Shown: positions 1 to 9,131 of the stretch, piece after piece | Position numbering within the stretch: the stretch's first letter is position 1 | How the letters are laid out: every line of letters starts with the position of its first letter | Source: JACCTH01 sp036556085 | GTDB lineage: Bacteria > Actinomycetota > Acidimicrobiia > Spongiisociales > ZC4RG35 | Reading direction: 5' to 3' | DNA: 64,000 bases | NCBI GenBank assembly: GCA_036556085.1 | Contig: DATBKE010000125.1 | Coordinates: 1 to 64,000, forward strand | The notes under the pieces: generated by a model | What the model was told of the DNA's origin: nothing | The model's input: the letters and a program-made list of their open reading frames with translations, nothing else | Databases searched by the model: none | Program-made: the position numbers and the translations under genes

Positions 1-50
1 GCAGCCAAGACCGCCCGCAGACGGGTTTCCACAGTCACGGTTTTTGCCAT
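1..50 (-). CDS. Possible start of a protein running off the left edge
   Basis: On the minus strand an ATG at 50 opens a frame beginning MAKTVTVETRLRAVLA that stays open to the window edge. Sixteen codons are too few to assign a family. No clear Shine-Dalgarno sequence precedes the ATG, so this could be a chance frame. The amino acid composition looks like a real N-terminus, and the gene would be co-directional with the sigma/anti-sigma pair, lying downstream of it. Confidence 0.35.
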   Translation of the reverse strand, partial: MAKTVTVETRLRAVLA

Positions 51-217
51 CCGAGGAGGGTCACAGGCCAATCCCTAGGTGTCCGACATCTCCCGATAGA
101 TAGCCGTCAGATAACTGGTGATAGATGACAGAACGAGTACCCCTTTCTACTGACCAAAACTGCCACAGACCGTTCGTCAGCAGCCATATTTCCCTGAACG
201 CCGTTTTTTGGAGGTGG
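51..217. other. Intergenic stretch with no visible gene
   Basis: About 170 bases between the possible gene at the left edge and the end of the membrane-anchored protein. I see no strong hairpin, promoter pair or RNA gene here; short frames in it have no recognisable content. Confidence 0.4.
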
Positions 218-1753
218 TCAGTCGCCGGCGATGAGGTAGACGAGGCGGCCGGCGGGGTCGATCCCGACACGGAGCCCGAGATAGCCGCTCTCACGGAACT
301 GGTAGAACTGCTCCAACTCGGCCGCCGACAAGATTCCCGAGAGCGCCTGCCAGTCTTCCTCGCTGTTGGTGGCGTGCACCGCCGGCCAGGCGTAGACGCC
401 GGCGCCATCGAGGGCCGGATCTGCGTTGAGTATTCGCACCGTCATCGAAAGGATGTCGAAACCACCGCGAGCGCTGTGGATCCAAGTGCGCATCGGGTCT
501 TCTTCGCCTCCAAACGTGAAGGCGGCGCCGTCCCCGAGGACGACCTCGGCCAGCCTGCCCATCTCACAGCCCGACGCCAGCTCAAAGATCAGCTGCCTTT
601 TGGCTTCCACCGGTTCCGGTAGACCCTGGGGAGCCAGAGCCGGCAGGTCTAAGGGGGTGCAGGGAATTTCACCCAACCCCGATCCCAGGGAGGCATCGGT
701 TCGAATGTTGAGATTCGGTACCAGGGCAAAAGTGCTGGAACCCTCGATCTCGGTTTGGGGTACGAACGAGTCACCGCTGAAGTCGCCAACGGTGATCGCG
801 CTTCCACCGACCGCCACCGTCGTCGAATCGAGGGCTTCGACCTGCCAGCCGTTGACCGGGCTCGCCCCGAGATCTTGACCGGAAGTCGCGAGATGCCGCA
901 AGACGCGCCCAGCCGAGCCGTCTTCGAGGACGTATAACGAGTCGCCGCTGAGTGCGAGATCGTTGATGGAAGCCGGGTAGCAGTCAGAAAAACCGTCGGG
1001 CATCTGGTGACCGTCAACCGTCATGAACAGGTCGATCTCGGTGCAATCGACACCATGTACGAGTGCCAGCACGGAATCCGAGAGGGAGGCGGCGATCAAC
1101 TCCGACGCGGCGGGGATCAGAACTTCCTGGTTCTGGCCGTCGAGATCGACGCCGATGACTTCGCTCGTCCCCTGGGAGTCCAGCCGGTAATAGACCCGAC
1201 CATTGCTGACTCCGATCGGCGTTATCAACCCTTGGGATGTAGGGGCCGCAACCGGGCGGGGCGCCACAGCCCCTGCGGGAAGCCAGAGCAGCGTGCCCTG
1301 ATCCCAGGGAAGGGGGCTCACCTCGTGGGTGAAAACCAGACCTCCCTCACCGTCGCTCGCTGCCCAGGAGATGGCTTCGTAGTAAGGGTCGCTTTCGAGG
1401 ACGCCGGTGGTTCCGTCGGCGCCGAGCCCCGTCCAGGTGATCCCGTCTGGACCTGCAACCACCACCGCCGCTCCCGCCGTGACGACAGGAAGGGCGGTTG
1501 TCGTCGGGCTGGGAGCGGTGGTGGCGGGAGCTGTGGTCGACGACGGGCCGACGACCACTTCGTCGCCGGGGCGGAGGGCAAGCACGATTACGACCAACCC
1601 GGCGACGACGACCATTCCCGAAAGGGCGCCGATGATCCTTCGCTGCCGGCGACGCTGGGCTACCTCGATCGCCCGCCGGTACTCGCCGGGGTCGAGCGCC
1701 AGCCGCTCGGCAGTGTCATGCAATTCGTTTCTGATTCGATCCTCAAGCCTCAT
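218..1753 (-). CDS. Membrane-anchored sigma-factor partner (putative anti-sigma), 511 aa
   Basis: A cytoplasmic Arg-rich N-terminus of about 40 residues is followed by one membrane segment (about 42-62), a Thr/Pro/Ala-rich linker (about 68-90) and a large extracytoplasmic part with repeated beta-rich GV/VDLDGQ-type strands resembling a propeller. Its start overlaps the end of the upstream ECF sigma gene by 11 bases, the usual arrangement of a sigma factor with its membrane regulator. The role as anti-sigma factor is inferred from topology and coupling; no zinc-binding anti-sigma motif (HxxxCxxC) is visible. Start ATG at 1753 gives a sensible cytoplasmic head. Confidence 0.6.
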   Translation of the reverse strand: MRLEDRIRNELHDTAERLALDPGEYRRAIEVAQRRRQRRIIGALSGMVVVAGLVVIVLALRPGDEVVVGPSSTTAPATTAPSPTTTALPVVTAGAAVVVAGPDGITWTGLGADGTTGVLESDPYYEAISWAASDGEGGLVFTHEVSPLPWDQGTLLWLPAGAVAPRPVAAPTSQGLITPIGVSNGRVYYRLDSQGTSEVIGVDLDGQNQEVLIPAASELIAASLSDSVLALVHGVDCTEIDLFMTVDGHQMPDGFSDCYPASINDLALSGDSLYVLEDGSAGRVLRHLATSGQDLGASPVNGWQVEALDSTTVAVGGSAITVGDFSGDSFVPQTEIEGSSTFALVPNLNIRTDASLGSGLGEIPCTPLDLPALAPQGLPEPVEAKRQLIFELASGCEMGRLAEVVLGDGAAFTFGGEEDPMRTWIHSARGGFDILSMTVRILNADPALDGAGVYAWPAVHATNSEEDWQALSGILSAAELEQFYQFRESGYLGLRVGIDPAGRLVYLIAGD

Positions 1754-2255
1754 GTTTCATCCCCAATTGCTGCCGAAGTTCCGCCATTGCTCGGTGCAGC
1801 CGGCTCTTCACGGTGCCCGGCCTGATTCCCAAGGCCCTCGCCACATCGTCGGTGCTCCAATCGAGATAGTGGCGAAGCACCACCACCGCTCTCGCGTCCA
1901 ATGGCAAGGCCTTAACGGCCCGGTCGAGGTCAGGGTCGGTAAAGCTGACTTCGGTCGAACGTTCCGGAACTTGATCGGCGAGTACTTCCCGCTTGCGCTT
2001 GCGGAGCCTCGAACGTGCCCAGTTGAGTCCCACGCGATATGTCCAGCCGGCCTGGTTGTCGAAACTGGAGACGGTGCGCCAGTGCTGATAGGTGCGGGTC
2101 ATCGCCTCGTCCACCGCTTCCGCCGCCAGATCGCGATTTCCCAAGGTCAAGGCCAGTGCCCGAAAGATGTGCTGGCGATTGGTGCGATAAAAGGCCTCAA
2201 AGGAGGACTCCTGCATCCGGACCACCGGAATCTCGCCGGTGTCGATCGCCATCAT
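1743..2255 (-). CDS. ECF RNA polymerase sigma factor, 170 aa
   Basis: Small sigma-70 family protein with region 2 (about residues 18-85, FEAFYRTNRQHIFRAL to WTYRVGLNWARSRL) and region 4 (about 110-165, with LDWSTDDVARALGIRPGTVKSRLHRA as helix-turn-helix). Region 3 is absent, as in ECF/SigE-like factors. It should direct RNA polymerase to a small regulon under control of the coupled membrane protein. Two adjacent Met codons open the frame; either may be used. Confidence 0.88.
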   Translation of the reverse strand: MMAIDTGEIPVVRMQESSFEAFYRTNRQHIFRALALTLGNRDLAAEAVDEAMTRTYQHWRTVSSFDNQAGWTYRVGLNWARSRLRKRKREVLADQVPERSTEVSFTDPDLDRAVKALPLDARAVVVLRHYLDWSTDDVARALGIRPGTVKSRLHRAMAELRQQLGMKHEA

Positions 2256-2323
2256 CTCTTGTTCGCTGCCAGGGCGCTCACGTCGCTTAGACGCCCGACT
2301 GCTTTTTTTGGTTCTCAGACCGA

Positions 2324-3460
2324 CTACAGCCCCATTGCTCTTACGAAGAAAGTTGCCATCTCGTCCCGGGTGAGGGTTCGAATCGGACAGTACTTGGCAG
2401 GGTCGTCGGGGTCACAACCAATGGTGATCCCTGCCTGTCGGAGGGCGTTGATCGAGGCCTGAAAGGCCGAGCCATTGTCGTCGTCGAAGTAGTCGGTCGA
2501 CGATGCCGGAAGGTTGAAGGTTCGAACCAACAGTTCCGCCATTTGTTCGCGGGGTAGAGCGTCATCCTCGCAAAAATTGCGTTCCTCGCAGCCGAATCCG
2601 ATGCCGCTGGCCGTGATGGCGTTGGCCGCCACTTCGTAGGGCGACCCATTGTCGTCGTCGTAGTAGTCGTTGGTCGCGGGGGAGAGGTCCAACAACCGGA
2701 AGATGAACAGCGCGATCTGTCCCCGGCTCAAGGTTTGGAGCGGGCAATAGCGGCCTGGGGCACAGCCAATGGTGATGCCGTTCTCGTACAACTTCTCGAT
2801 GTTGGCTTCGTGGGGGTTCCCGTCATCGTCAGTGAAGGTGTTGGCTGAAGGAGTGACGTGTGTCCCGCCAGGGCTCAGAAGGCGAGGGGCAGTGAGGAGA
2901 TAGGGATATGGATTGATCGGTGAGTCGTTGAGGCGAATTTCGAAGTGAAGGTGGGGTCCGACGCTCTCGGCGTTGCCGCTGTCTCCGACCCAACCGATCA
3001 ACTGTCCCTTGGAAACGACCGTCCCCTCGGTGACAGCTATGCCCCAACCCTGGCCGTCATCGGTTCCGGCCGTGTCGTTGTTGAGGTGGATGTACCAGGT
3101 CTCGTATCCGCCGCCGTGATCGAGAGCCAGATAGCAGCAGGTCGAGCCGATCCAGGTAACCACTCCGTCCGCGGCTGCCACCACGGGCCAGCCCTTGACG
3201 CCCCCGGTCATGATGTCGGTCGCTCCGTGGGTTCGTCCCCCGGAGCGCGGCTGGTAGAAGTCGTCAATGAAAAAGGTGGGGCCACCAACGACCGGGAAAA
3301 CGATCTGGCTGGCGTCGAAGGGCTGCGAGGGCACAAATGCTTCCTCGGCGGAGACAGGCGAAGCTGCGAGCGCGACAAGGGCAACGACGACCAGAACTAG
3401 ACGGCGACTCCTCCACTCCATCCCCGGTTTTTCGGCACGAGCGGACTCTCCCTTGAGCAT
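2324..3460 (-). CDS. Secreted M23 metallopeptidase with three SLH-like repeats
   Basis: The start at 3460 is chosen because a GGAGGGGG ribosome site lies just upstream; the frame is open further. A basic head and a hydrophobic segment ending VSAEE form a signal peptide. An M23 (LytM) domain follows, with HGATD and GPHLHFEI metal-ligand motifs. The C-terminal half has three repeats of about 52 residues, each with an acidic (T/Y)xDDDNG segment, a GITIGC-type core and an (L/P)(S/T)R(D/E/G)QxAxF(L/F)xR end, resembling S-layer homology domains. It is probably exported, hydrolyses peptidoglycan cross-links or has lost that activity, and binds the cell surface through the repeats. Total 378 residues. 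It is divergent from gatC. Confidence 0.85.
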   Translation of the reverse strand: MLKGESARAEKPGMEWRSRRLVLVVVALVALAASPVSAEEAFVPSQPFDASQIVFPVVGGPTFFIDDFYQPRSGGRTHGATDIMTGGVKGWPVVAAADGVVTWIGSTCCYLALDHGGGYETWYIHLNNDTAGTDDGQGWGIAVTEGTVVSKGQLIGWVGDSGNAESVGPHLHFEIRLNDSPINPYPYLLTAPRLLSPGGTHVTPSANTFTDDDGNPHEANIEKLYENGITIGCAPGRYCPLQTLSRGQIALFIFRLLDLSPATNDYYDDDNGSPYEVAANAITASGIGFGCEERNFCEDDALPREQMAELLVRTFNLPASSTDYFDDDNGSAFQASINALRQAGITIGCDPDDPAKYCPIRTLTRDEMATFFVRAMGL

Positions 3461-3582
3461 GTGACCCCCTCCGGGCGACAGGCACCGGTGGCAGCTAAGC
3501 ACTGCCCCGGGAAGGCCGCAACCGAGAATGGCCTGAGCGGGCCTACCTAAACTCGAGCCCTTCCCGCCGTCCGGAAAGTCTT

Positions 3583-3870
3583 ATGCCTGTTGACATCGAT
3601 ATCGCTTACGTCGCCCGGCTCGCCCGTCTGGGTCTGTCGGCGGAAGAGCTTTCCTTCTACCGCGATCAGCTCGGAGTGATCCTCGACCACGCCGCCAAGG
3701 TCCAAGAAGTCGACACGGACGGATTCGAAGCGACGGCTCATCCCCTGGGGATCGTCAACCAGTTCCGTCCCGACGAGATTCGGCCCTCTCTCGATCGAGA
3801 CGAAGTCCTGTCCGCGGCGCCAGCGACGGAGGGCGTCTATTTCGTCGTCCCTCCGGCTCTCGAGGACTGA
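3583..3870 (+). CDS. gatC: Asp/Glu-tRNA amidotransferase subunit C
   Basis: 95 residues with the family pattern VARLARLGLSAEEL near the N-terminus, a DTDGFEATAHP centre and a C-terminal VPPALED. GatC stabilises the GatA-GatB complex that converts misacylated Glu-tRNA(Gln) and Asp-tRNA(Asn). The stop TGA overlaps the gatA ATG (TGATG), consistent with coupled translation. The upstream ribosome site is weak. Confidence 0.95.
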   Translation: MPVDIDIAYVARLARLGLSAEELSFYRDQLGVILDHAAKVQEVDTDGFEATAHPLGIVNQFRPDEIRPSLDRDEVLSAAPATEGVYFVVPPALED

Positions 3871-5330
3871 TGGCGGATTTGACGATTGAGGCTGCCGGAA
3901 GCGCTCTGGCGGCCGGGGAGCTCTCTGCTACCGAGCTGCTTGAGTCGGTTTTGGCTCGGGCGTCGTTGACCGAAGCCGACCTTCACAGTTTCCTCACCAT
4001 CGACCACGAGGGGGCGATAGCTGCGGCATCCGCCTCCGATGAGCGCTTGCAGCGGGGTGAGTCGCGGGGACCCCTTGAGGGCGTTCCACTGGCCGTGAAG
4101 GACAACTTCTGTACACGCCATCTCGAAACGACCTGTGGCAGCCAGATTCTCGCCGGCTACCGCCCTCCTTACGATGCCACCGCGGTCGCCCGGCTCCGAG
4201 ATGCGGGTGCCGTTCTAGTGGGGAAGACCAACTGCGACGAGTTTGCGATGGGCTCATCCACTGAGAACTCCGCCTTCGGGCCCACCCGCAATCCTTGGAA
4301 TCCGGATCGGGTACCGGGGGGAAGTTCGGGTGGGTCGGCCGCGGCGGTAGCGGTGGGATCGGTCCTCGGTGCCTACGGTTCGGACACCGGTGGCTCGATT
4401 CGCCAGCCGGCGGCGCTCTGCGGTGTGATCGGATTCAAACCCACCTACGGTTTGGTCAGCCGGTACGGGCTGGTGGCATTCGCCTCGAGTCTCGATCAGA
4501 TCGGTCCTTTTGCGCGGACCGTCGTCGACACCGTGACCCTCTTCGAAGCTGTGGCCGGTCACGACCCCCTCGATGCCACCTCGTACCAGGGTCCCGTACC
4601 GAATGCTCGCCCCACGTTGGCCGAGGGCGTCAGCGGTCTTCGAATTGGAATCGTGCGGGAGCTGGGCGGTGAGGGTTATGACGCCGAGGTGGCAGCCGCA
4701 ACCTCAGCCATCGTGGACCAGCTGGCGGACGAGGGGGCCAAGGTGTCGGAGGTGTCCTTGCCCTCGTTCGAGGTAGCCCTGTCGGTTTACTACCTCATCG
4801 CTCCCGCCGAGTGTTCGGCCAACCTGGCGCGTTTTGATGGGGTTCGCTACGGGCTGCGGGTCCCAGGAGAGACCGTCGAGGAAATGATGGCGCGTACCCG
4901 GGCCGAGGGATTCGGGCCCGAGGTCACCCGGCGGATTCTGCTCGGCACGTATGCGCTCTCGGCCGGGTACTACGACGCCTTCTATGGAAAGGCCCAGAAG
5001 GTTCGGAGCCTTTTGATCGCCGAGATGGCGACGGTTTTCGAACAGACCGATGTGTTGGTTTCACCCACCAGCCCCACCACTGCCTTCGAACTGGGAGCGA
5101 AGACCCAGGATCCACTCGCCATGTACCTCTCCGATGTCTGCACGATCCCCGCCAACCTCGCCGGAACCCCGGCGATTTCGATCCCGATCGGCCTCGACGC
5201 GGCCGGGCTTCCGATCGGCTTTCAGATCATGGCGCCCGCCCTGGGCGAGAAGGTGATGTTTCAAACCGCGGCAGCCGTGGAGGCTCTGGCTGGTTTTGAT
5301 GCACGCCCGGCGATGGCGGTCAGCCCATGA
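3870..5330 (+). CDS. gatA: Asp/Glu-tRNA amidotransferase subunit A
   Basis: 486-residue amidase-signature enzyme that releases ammonia from glutamine for transamidation. The catalytic triad is visible: Lys77 in VKDNF, cis-Ser152 in the GGSSGGS loop (150-156) and nucleophile Ser176 in DTGGSIRQPAALCG. Length is typical. Its stop overlaps the gatB start by four bases (ATGA), so gatC-gatA-gatB form one translationally linked operon. Confidence 0.97.
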   Translation: MADLTIEAAGSALAAGELSATELLESVLARASLTEADLHSFLTIDHEGAIAAASASDERLQRGESRGPLEGVPLAVKDNFCTRHLETTCGSQILAGYRPPYDATAVARLRDAGAVLVGKTNCDEFAMGSSTENSAFGPTRNPWNPDRVPGGSSGGSAAAVAVGSVLGAYGSDTGGSIRQPAALCGVIGFKPTYGLVSRYGLVAFASSLDQIGPFARTVVDTVTLFEAVAGHDPLDATSYQGPVPNARPTLAEGVSGLRIGIVRELGGEGYDAEVAAATSAIVDQLADEGAKVSEVSLPSFEVALSVYYLIAPAECSANLARFDGVRYGLRVPGETVEEMMARTRAEGFGPEVTRRILLGTYALSAGYYDAFYGKAQKVRSLLIAEMATVFEQTDVLVSPTSPTTAFELGAKTQDPLAMYLSDVCTIPANLAGTPAISIPIGLDAAGLPIGFQIMAPALGEKVMFQTAAAVEALAGFDARPAMAVSP

Positions 5331-6772
5331 CCACGGCCTGGGAACCAGTGATCGGGATTGAGGTGCATGTTGAGCTCAGCACCGAGTCGAAGATGTTCTG
5401 CGGATGTGAGGTGACTTTCGGCGGGGAGGCCAACACCAAAGTGTGCCCCACCTGCCTGGGGCTTCCGGGGGCCTTGCCCGTTGCCAATAGCGTGGCCATG
5501 GATTGGATCGTCCGGATCGGCCTCGCGCTGCAGTGCGAGGTATTCGAGAGGTCGGTCTTTCATCGCAAGAACTACTTCTACGCCGACCTGCCCAAGAACT
5601 ATCAGATCAGCCAGTTTGATCTACCGGTGTGCCGCGATGGATGGCTCGATGTGACGGTGGGCGAAGAGACCAGGCGGATCGGCATCGAACGGGCCCACAT
5701 GGAGGAGGACACCGGGAAGAGCCTTCATCAGGGGGACGGGGGGCGAATCCACAGCGCCACGTCCACCTTGCTCGACTTCAATCGATCGGGAGTGCCGCTG
5801 GTCGAGATCGTGTCCCGCCCCGACCTGCGCTCGGCGGCCGAGGCGCGAACATACGCCCAGGACTTGCGCAATCTGGTGGCCGAACTGGGTGTCTCCGATG
5901 CCCGGATGGAGGCCGGCTCGATTCGGTTTGACGCCAACGTCTCGGTGCGCCCGATGGGCACCGACGTTTTGGGCACCAAGGTCGAGATCAAGAACATGAA
6001 CTCGTTCCGATCGTTGGAGCGAGCGATCGCCTCTGAGATCGATCGCCAGGTGGCTCTTCTTGATGAGGGAGAGAAGATCCAACAGGAGACCCGGCACTGG
6101 GACGAGGAGGCCGGGGCGACCCGCAGCATGCGCAGCAAAGAGGAGAGCTCGGATTATCGCTACTTCGCCGAGCCCGATCTGCTGCCCCTGGTCTTTGCCG
6201 CCGACAAAGTTGAGAGCCTCCGGGCCGGGCTGCCCGAGCTACCGGGCGATCGCCGGTTGCGGTTGGAAGGACTCGGGATCGCCCCCCACACTGCTCGGGC
6301 CTTGGCCCACGCCGATGCCCAGTTGCGGGGGACCTTCGAAGAGGCGGTGGCCTTGGGCGCACCGCCAATGGTCGCCGCCAACTGGGTGGCGGGTGAGCTC
6401 ACGGCGGCGACCCGCCGTCTCGAAACCCCTGCCATCCTCGACGGGCGGTTGCTTTTCGGCCTGATCGAGATGACCGAGGCGGGGCAACTTTCATCGTCTG
6501 CGGCCAAGGAAGTGCTGGTCGAAATGTTGAGGAGCGGAGACGAGGCCGAAGTTGTCGCGGCGCGGCTCGACCTAATTCAGATCTCGGACTTATCTGCCCT
6601 CGAAGCCGCCGTCACCGAGGTGCTGAACTCGCAACCAGAAGCGGTGGAGCGCTATCGATCCGGTGAGCGAAAGGTGCTCGGCTTCCTGGTGGGGATGGTC
6701 ATGAAAACGACGGCGGGAAAGGCCGACCCCAAGCTCGTCAACGAGCTTCTTCGTCGTCAACTGGAAACCTAA
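5327..6772 (+). CDS. gatB: Asp/Glu-tRNA amidotransferase subunit B
   Basis: 481 residues. The N-terminus VIGIEVHVEL and the zinc-type Cys pairs (CGCEVTF, VCPTCLGLPG) belong to the GatB kinase domain, and the C-terminal part is the tRNA-binding YqeY-like helical domain. It phosphorylates and amidates the misacylated aminoacyl-tRNA. The last two sense codons and the stop codon lie inside the left arm of the palindromic element at 6764-6814, so that repeat may have supplied the present C-terminus. Confidence 0.97.
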   Translation: MTTAWEPVIGIEVHVELSTESKMFCGCEVTFGGEANTKVCPTCLGLPGALPVANSVAMDWIVRIGLALQCEVFERSVFHRKNYFYADLPKNYQISQFDLPVCRDGWLDVTVGEETRRIGIERAHMEEDTGKSLHQGDGGRIHSATSTLLDFNRSGVPLVEIVSRPDLRSAAEARTYAQDLRNLVAELGVSDARMEAGSIRFDANVSVRPMGTDVLGTKVEIKNMNSFRSLERAIASEIDRQVALLDEGEKIQQETRHWDEEAGATRSMRSKEESSDYRYFAEPDLLPLVFAADKVESLRAGLPELPGDRRLRLEGLGIAPHTARALAHADAQLRGTFEEAVALGAPPMVAANWVAGELTAATRRLETPAILDGRLLFGLIEMTEAGQLSSSAAKEVLVEMLRSGDEAEVVAARLDLIQISDLSALEAAVTEVLNSQPEAVERYRSGERKVLGFLVGMVMKTTAGKADPKLVNELLRRQLET

Positions 6773-6814
6773 TGCAGAAACATGCGGATACCGCATGCTG
6801 AAGCCTTAGGTTTC
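6764..6814. repeat. Palindromic repeat family A, copy 1
   Basis: Outer arms GAAACCTAA and TTAGGTTTC are perfect 9-bp complements, and the centre CATGCGG-ATA-CCGCATG is a perfect 7-bp stem. Positions 6768-6814 match the reverse complement of 36946-36992 at 46 of 47 bases; the one difference is in the central loop. It spans the gatB stop codon, between two convergent genes. There is no U-tract, so it is not a standard intrinsic terminator, though it may slow or end transcription from both sides. Confidence 0.85.
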
Positions 6815-6821
6815 AATCGGG

Positions 6822-8657
6822 TTAACGGTAGGCCTCGGCCTGCATTGTGTACATCTCGGCGTAGCGTCCAGCGGCCGCGACCAGTTCGGAGTGGGTGCCC
6901 GCTTCGACGACCTTTCCCTCGTGGAGGACATAGACGCGGTCGGCGGCTCGCACCGAGGAGAAGCGATGCGAGATGAGCAGCACGGTTCGGCCGGCGAGCA
7001 GGGTGCGGATGCGGGCAAACAACTCATGCTCGGCCTTGGCGTCGAGGGAGGCGGTGGGCTCGTCGAGGATGATCAAGGGTGCATCCCGGAAGAATGCCCG
7101 GGCCAAGGCGATTCGCTGCCACTGCCCGACCGAGAGGTCGACACCACCGAGGAACTCGGGACCGAGGAGGGTTTCATAACCCCGGGGCAGCTTGTCGATG
7201 AAGTCATCCGCTCCGGCCTGCCGAGCGGCATCGACCAACGTCGGACCGTGCGTCCCGTTGTCGGAGTATCCGATATTGCCGAAAGCGATGTTGCTCGACA
7301 CGTCGAGGTGGTAGCGGATGAAATCCTGAAAGATCACCGCCACCTTTCTCGAGAGCTCGGTCTGATCGAGGGAAGAAATGTCGATCCCATCCCAGGTGAT
7401 CTGCCCCGAGGCAGGGGCGTAGAGACCGGCGAGAAGTTTGGCCAGCGTCGACTTGCCGGAGCCGTTCTCACCGACCAGGGCCACGATCTCTCCGGAATCG
7501 ATGTGTAGCGAGACATCGATCAGGGCCGGCTCGTCACCACTCGGATAAGTAAATGTGACGTTCTCGGCCACGATGGTCTTGAAGCCGGTGGGCGGCGGAT
7601 TGGTCGCTTCGGCCGGCGGAGTCCCGAGGGCGAGAAAGGTGGTGAAGTCGTCGAGATAGAAACCGGCCTCGGAGAGGCTGGCGGCCGAGTAGCCGGCGCC
7701 GGTCAGCCGGGCTCCGATGACGGCGATTCCCGCCACTGCAATTCCTGCCTCAGAGAGTGACACCCGTCCGCTGGCGGCGAGCCAGGCGACGAGGAGAACG
7801 GTGGCACCGAGCACCATCCCGATAACCGCGGTGGCAAAGAGGGAGTAACGCAGCTGACGGCGAGCCACCTGCCGAAGGTCGCTAAGGCGCTCGTCGTACA
7901 GCCGGTTCCAGCGTCCCAGGAGGAAGCGGCCGAGGCCGAAGGCTCGCACCTCCTTGGCCTCATCGCGGCCGCCTAGGAGGTGACCGAGATAGTTTCGCTC
8001 GCGATCGCGGGGAGTCATTCGCCAAAAGAACCTCCAAAACTCCGAGCCCCGGCGTGAGGCGGCAAGCCAGGCAGGGAGCAGTACCACCAGGACCATCGGA
8101 ATCAACAGCGGTTCGATGGCGATGAAGGCCACGGCCACGCCGACGACTCCGATCAAAGCCGAGGCGATGCCACTGAGGCCGTAAACCATGTTGAGAGGCT
8201 GACCCATGGCTGACTGGACTCGCTGGAGGCGGTTGTGAAAGTCAGGGTGCTCGAACGCCGCCAGGTCGACTCTGGTTGCCACCTCAAGTGTGGCTTGTTG
8301 CATGTGGCGGGCGACCAATTCACCGAGAATCTGCTGCTGCTCGCGTTGCACCGAGGAAGCGAACAGACTGGCCCCAGTCACGACGGCAAGGGCGATTGCC
8401 CAGGGAACGACCGGATCGAAGCCCGAACCAATTCGGTCGACCTCGAGCAGGGCCTGCAGTGCTCTCTGGCCGATAAGAAGCGAGATTGCCACCGACACGC
8501 CCGAGAAGACCTGGAGCGTTGTCGAAAGAACGAACTCGCGGCGACCGGCGGCAACGATGACCCGCAGGCCGTGACGGATCAGGCGGGGGAGCTGTCGGAG
8601 TTCGATCCGGGCGTCCTCCCGGCTCTGAAGGTCATAGACCGTGATTTGATCGGACAC
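6822..8657 (-). CDS. ABC exporter, fused membrane and ATPase domains, 611 aa
   Basis: The N-terminal half has about six membrane segments between residues 40 and 320. The ATPase domain has Walker A GENGSGKST, Q-loop VIFQDF, a variant signature LSVGQWQRIALARA, Walker B LIILDEPTASLD and the switch His in LLISHR. The gene starts with GTG directly after the TAA of the TlpA-like gene, so the two are probably co-transcribed with the upstream peptidase gene. Such half-transporters dimerise and export peptides, lipids or drugs; the substrate cannot be told. Peptide export is suggested only by the neighbours. Confidence 0.9.
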   Translation of the reverse strand: MSDQITVYDLQSREDARIELRQLPRLIRHGLRVIVAAGRREFVLSTTLQVFSGVSVAISLLIGQRALQALLEVDRIGSGFDPVVPWAIALAVVTGASLFASSVQREQQQILGELVARHMQQATLEVATRVDLAAFEHPDFHNRLQRVQSAMGQPLNMVYGLSGIASALIGVVGVAVAFIAIEPLLIPMVLVVLLPAWLAASRRGSEFWRFFWRMTPRDRERNYLGHLLGGRDEAKEVRAFGLGRFLLGRWNRLYDERLSDLRQVARRQLRYSLFATAVIGMVLGATVLLVAWLAASGRVSLSEAGIAVAGIAVIGARLTGAGYSAASLSEAGFYLDDFTTFLALGTPPAEATNPPPTGFKTIVAENVTFTYPSGDEPALIDVSLHIDSGEIVALVGENGSGKSTLAKLLAGLYAPASGQITWDGIDISSLDQTELSRKVAVIFQDFIRYHLDVSSNIAFGNIGYSDNGTHGPTLVDAARQAGADDFIDKLPRGYETLLGPEFLGGVDLSVGQWQRIALARAFFRDAPLIILDEPTASLDAKAEHELFARIRTLLAGRTVLLISHRFSSVRAADRVYVLHEGKVVEAGTHSELVAAAGRYAEMYTMQAEAYR

Positions 8658-9131
8658 TTAGAGGCCGACGAGCTCTTCGATATTGGAAGCCAGCGTGTCC
8701 TCGGTCAGGACACCATTGACGGTTGCGACCAACTCACCACCGGGGCTGAAGAAGTAGGTGCGGGGGACGCCTATCCCACCGAAGTGCACCAAGGCATCGC
8801 CGTCGAAATCGAAGTAGTGGGGGAACGGGAGATCGAACTCGGCCAAGAACTGTCGGGCTCCGGGCTGGTTGTCGTTGTAGGCGATGCCATAGAAATCCAC
8901 CCGGTCCCCATACTCGGCGTGGGCGGAAGTGAAGAGAGGTGCCTCATCCCGACAAGGAAGACACCACGATGCCCAGACGTTCACCACCGCTGGCTTTTCG
9001 GACGCCTCGAGCTGGGCCACGAAGACATCCAGATCCATTTCCGGAAGATCGTCCCCCGGGGAGGCGGCGTCGCTCGAGCATGCAACTAATGCGAGAAGCG
9101 CGATCGCGAGCGCGCCGCAAAACCTATTCAA
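8658..9131 (-). CDS. TlpA/ResA-like thiol-disulfide lipoprotein, 157 aa
   Basis: A TTG start at 9131 is preferred: it gives a short basic head, a hydrophobic stretch and the lipobox LVACSS. The thioredoxin fold has the redox motif WASWCLPCRDE and the cis-Pro segment GVPRTYFF. It likely acts outside the membrane, reducing or exchanging disulfides in exported proteins or haem proteins. The start overlaps the end of the upstream peptidase gene, and the stop abuts the ABC exporter start. Longer upstream frames lack a signal peptide at the right place. Confidence 0.85.
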   Translation of the reverse strand: MNRFCGALAIALLALVACSSDAASPGDDLPEMDLDVFVAQLEASEKPAVVNVWASWCLPCRDEAPLFTSAHAEYGDRVDFYGIAYNDNQPGARQFLAEFDLPFPHYFDFDGDALVHFGGIGVPRTYFFSPGGELVATVNGVLTEDTLASNIEELVGL

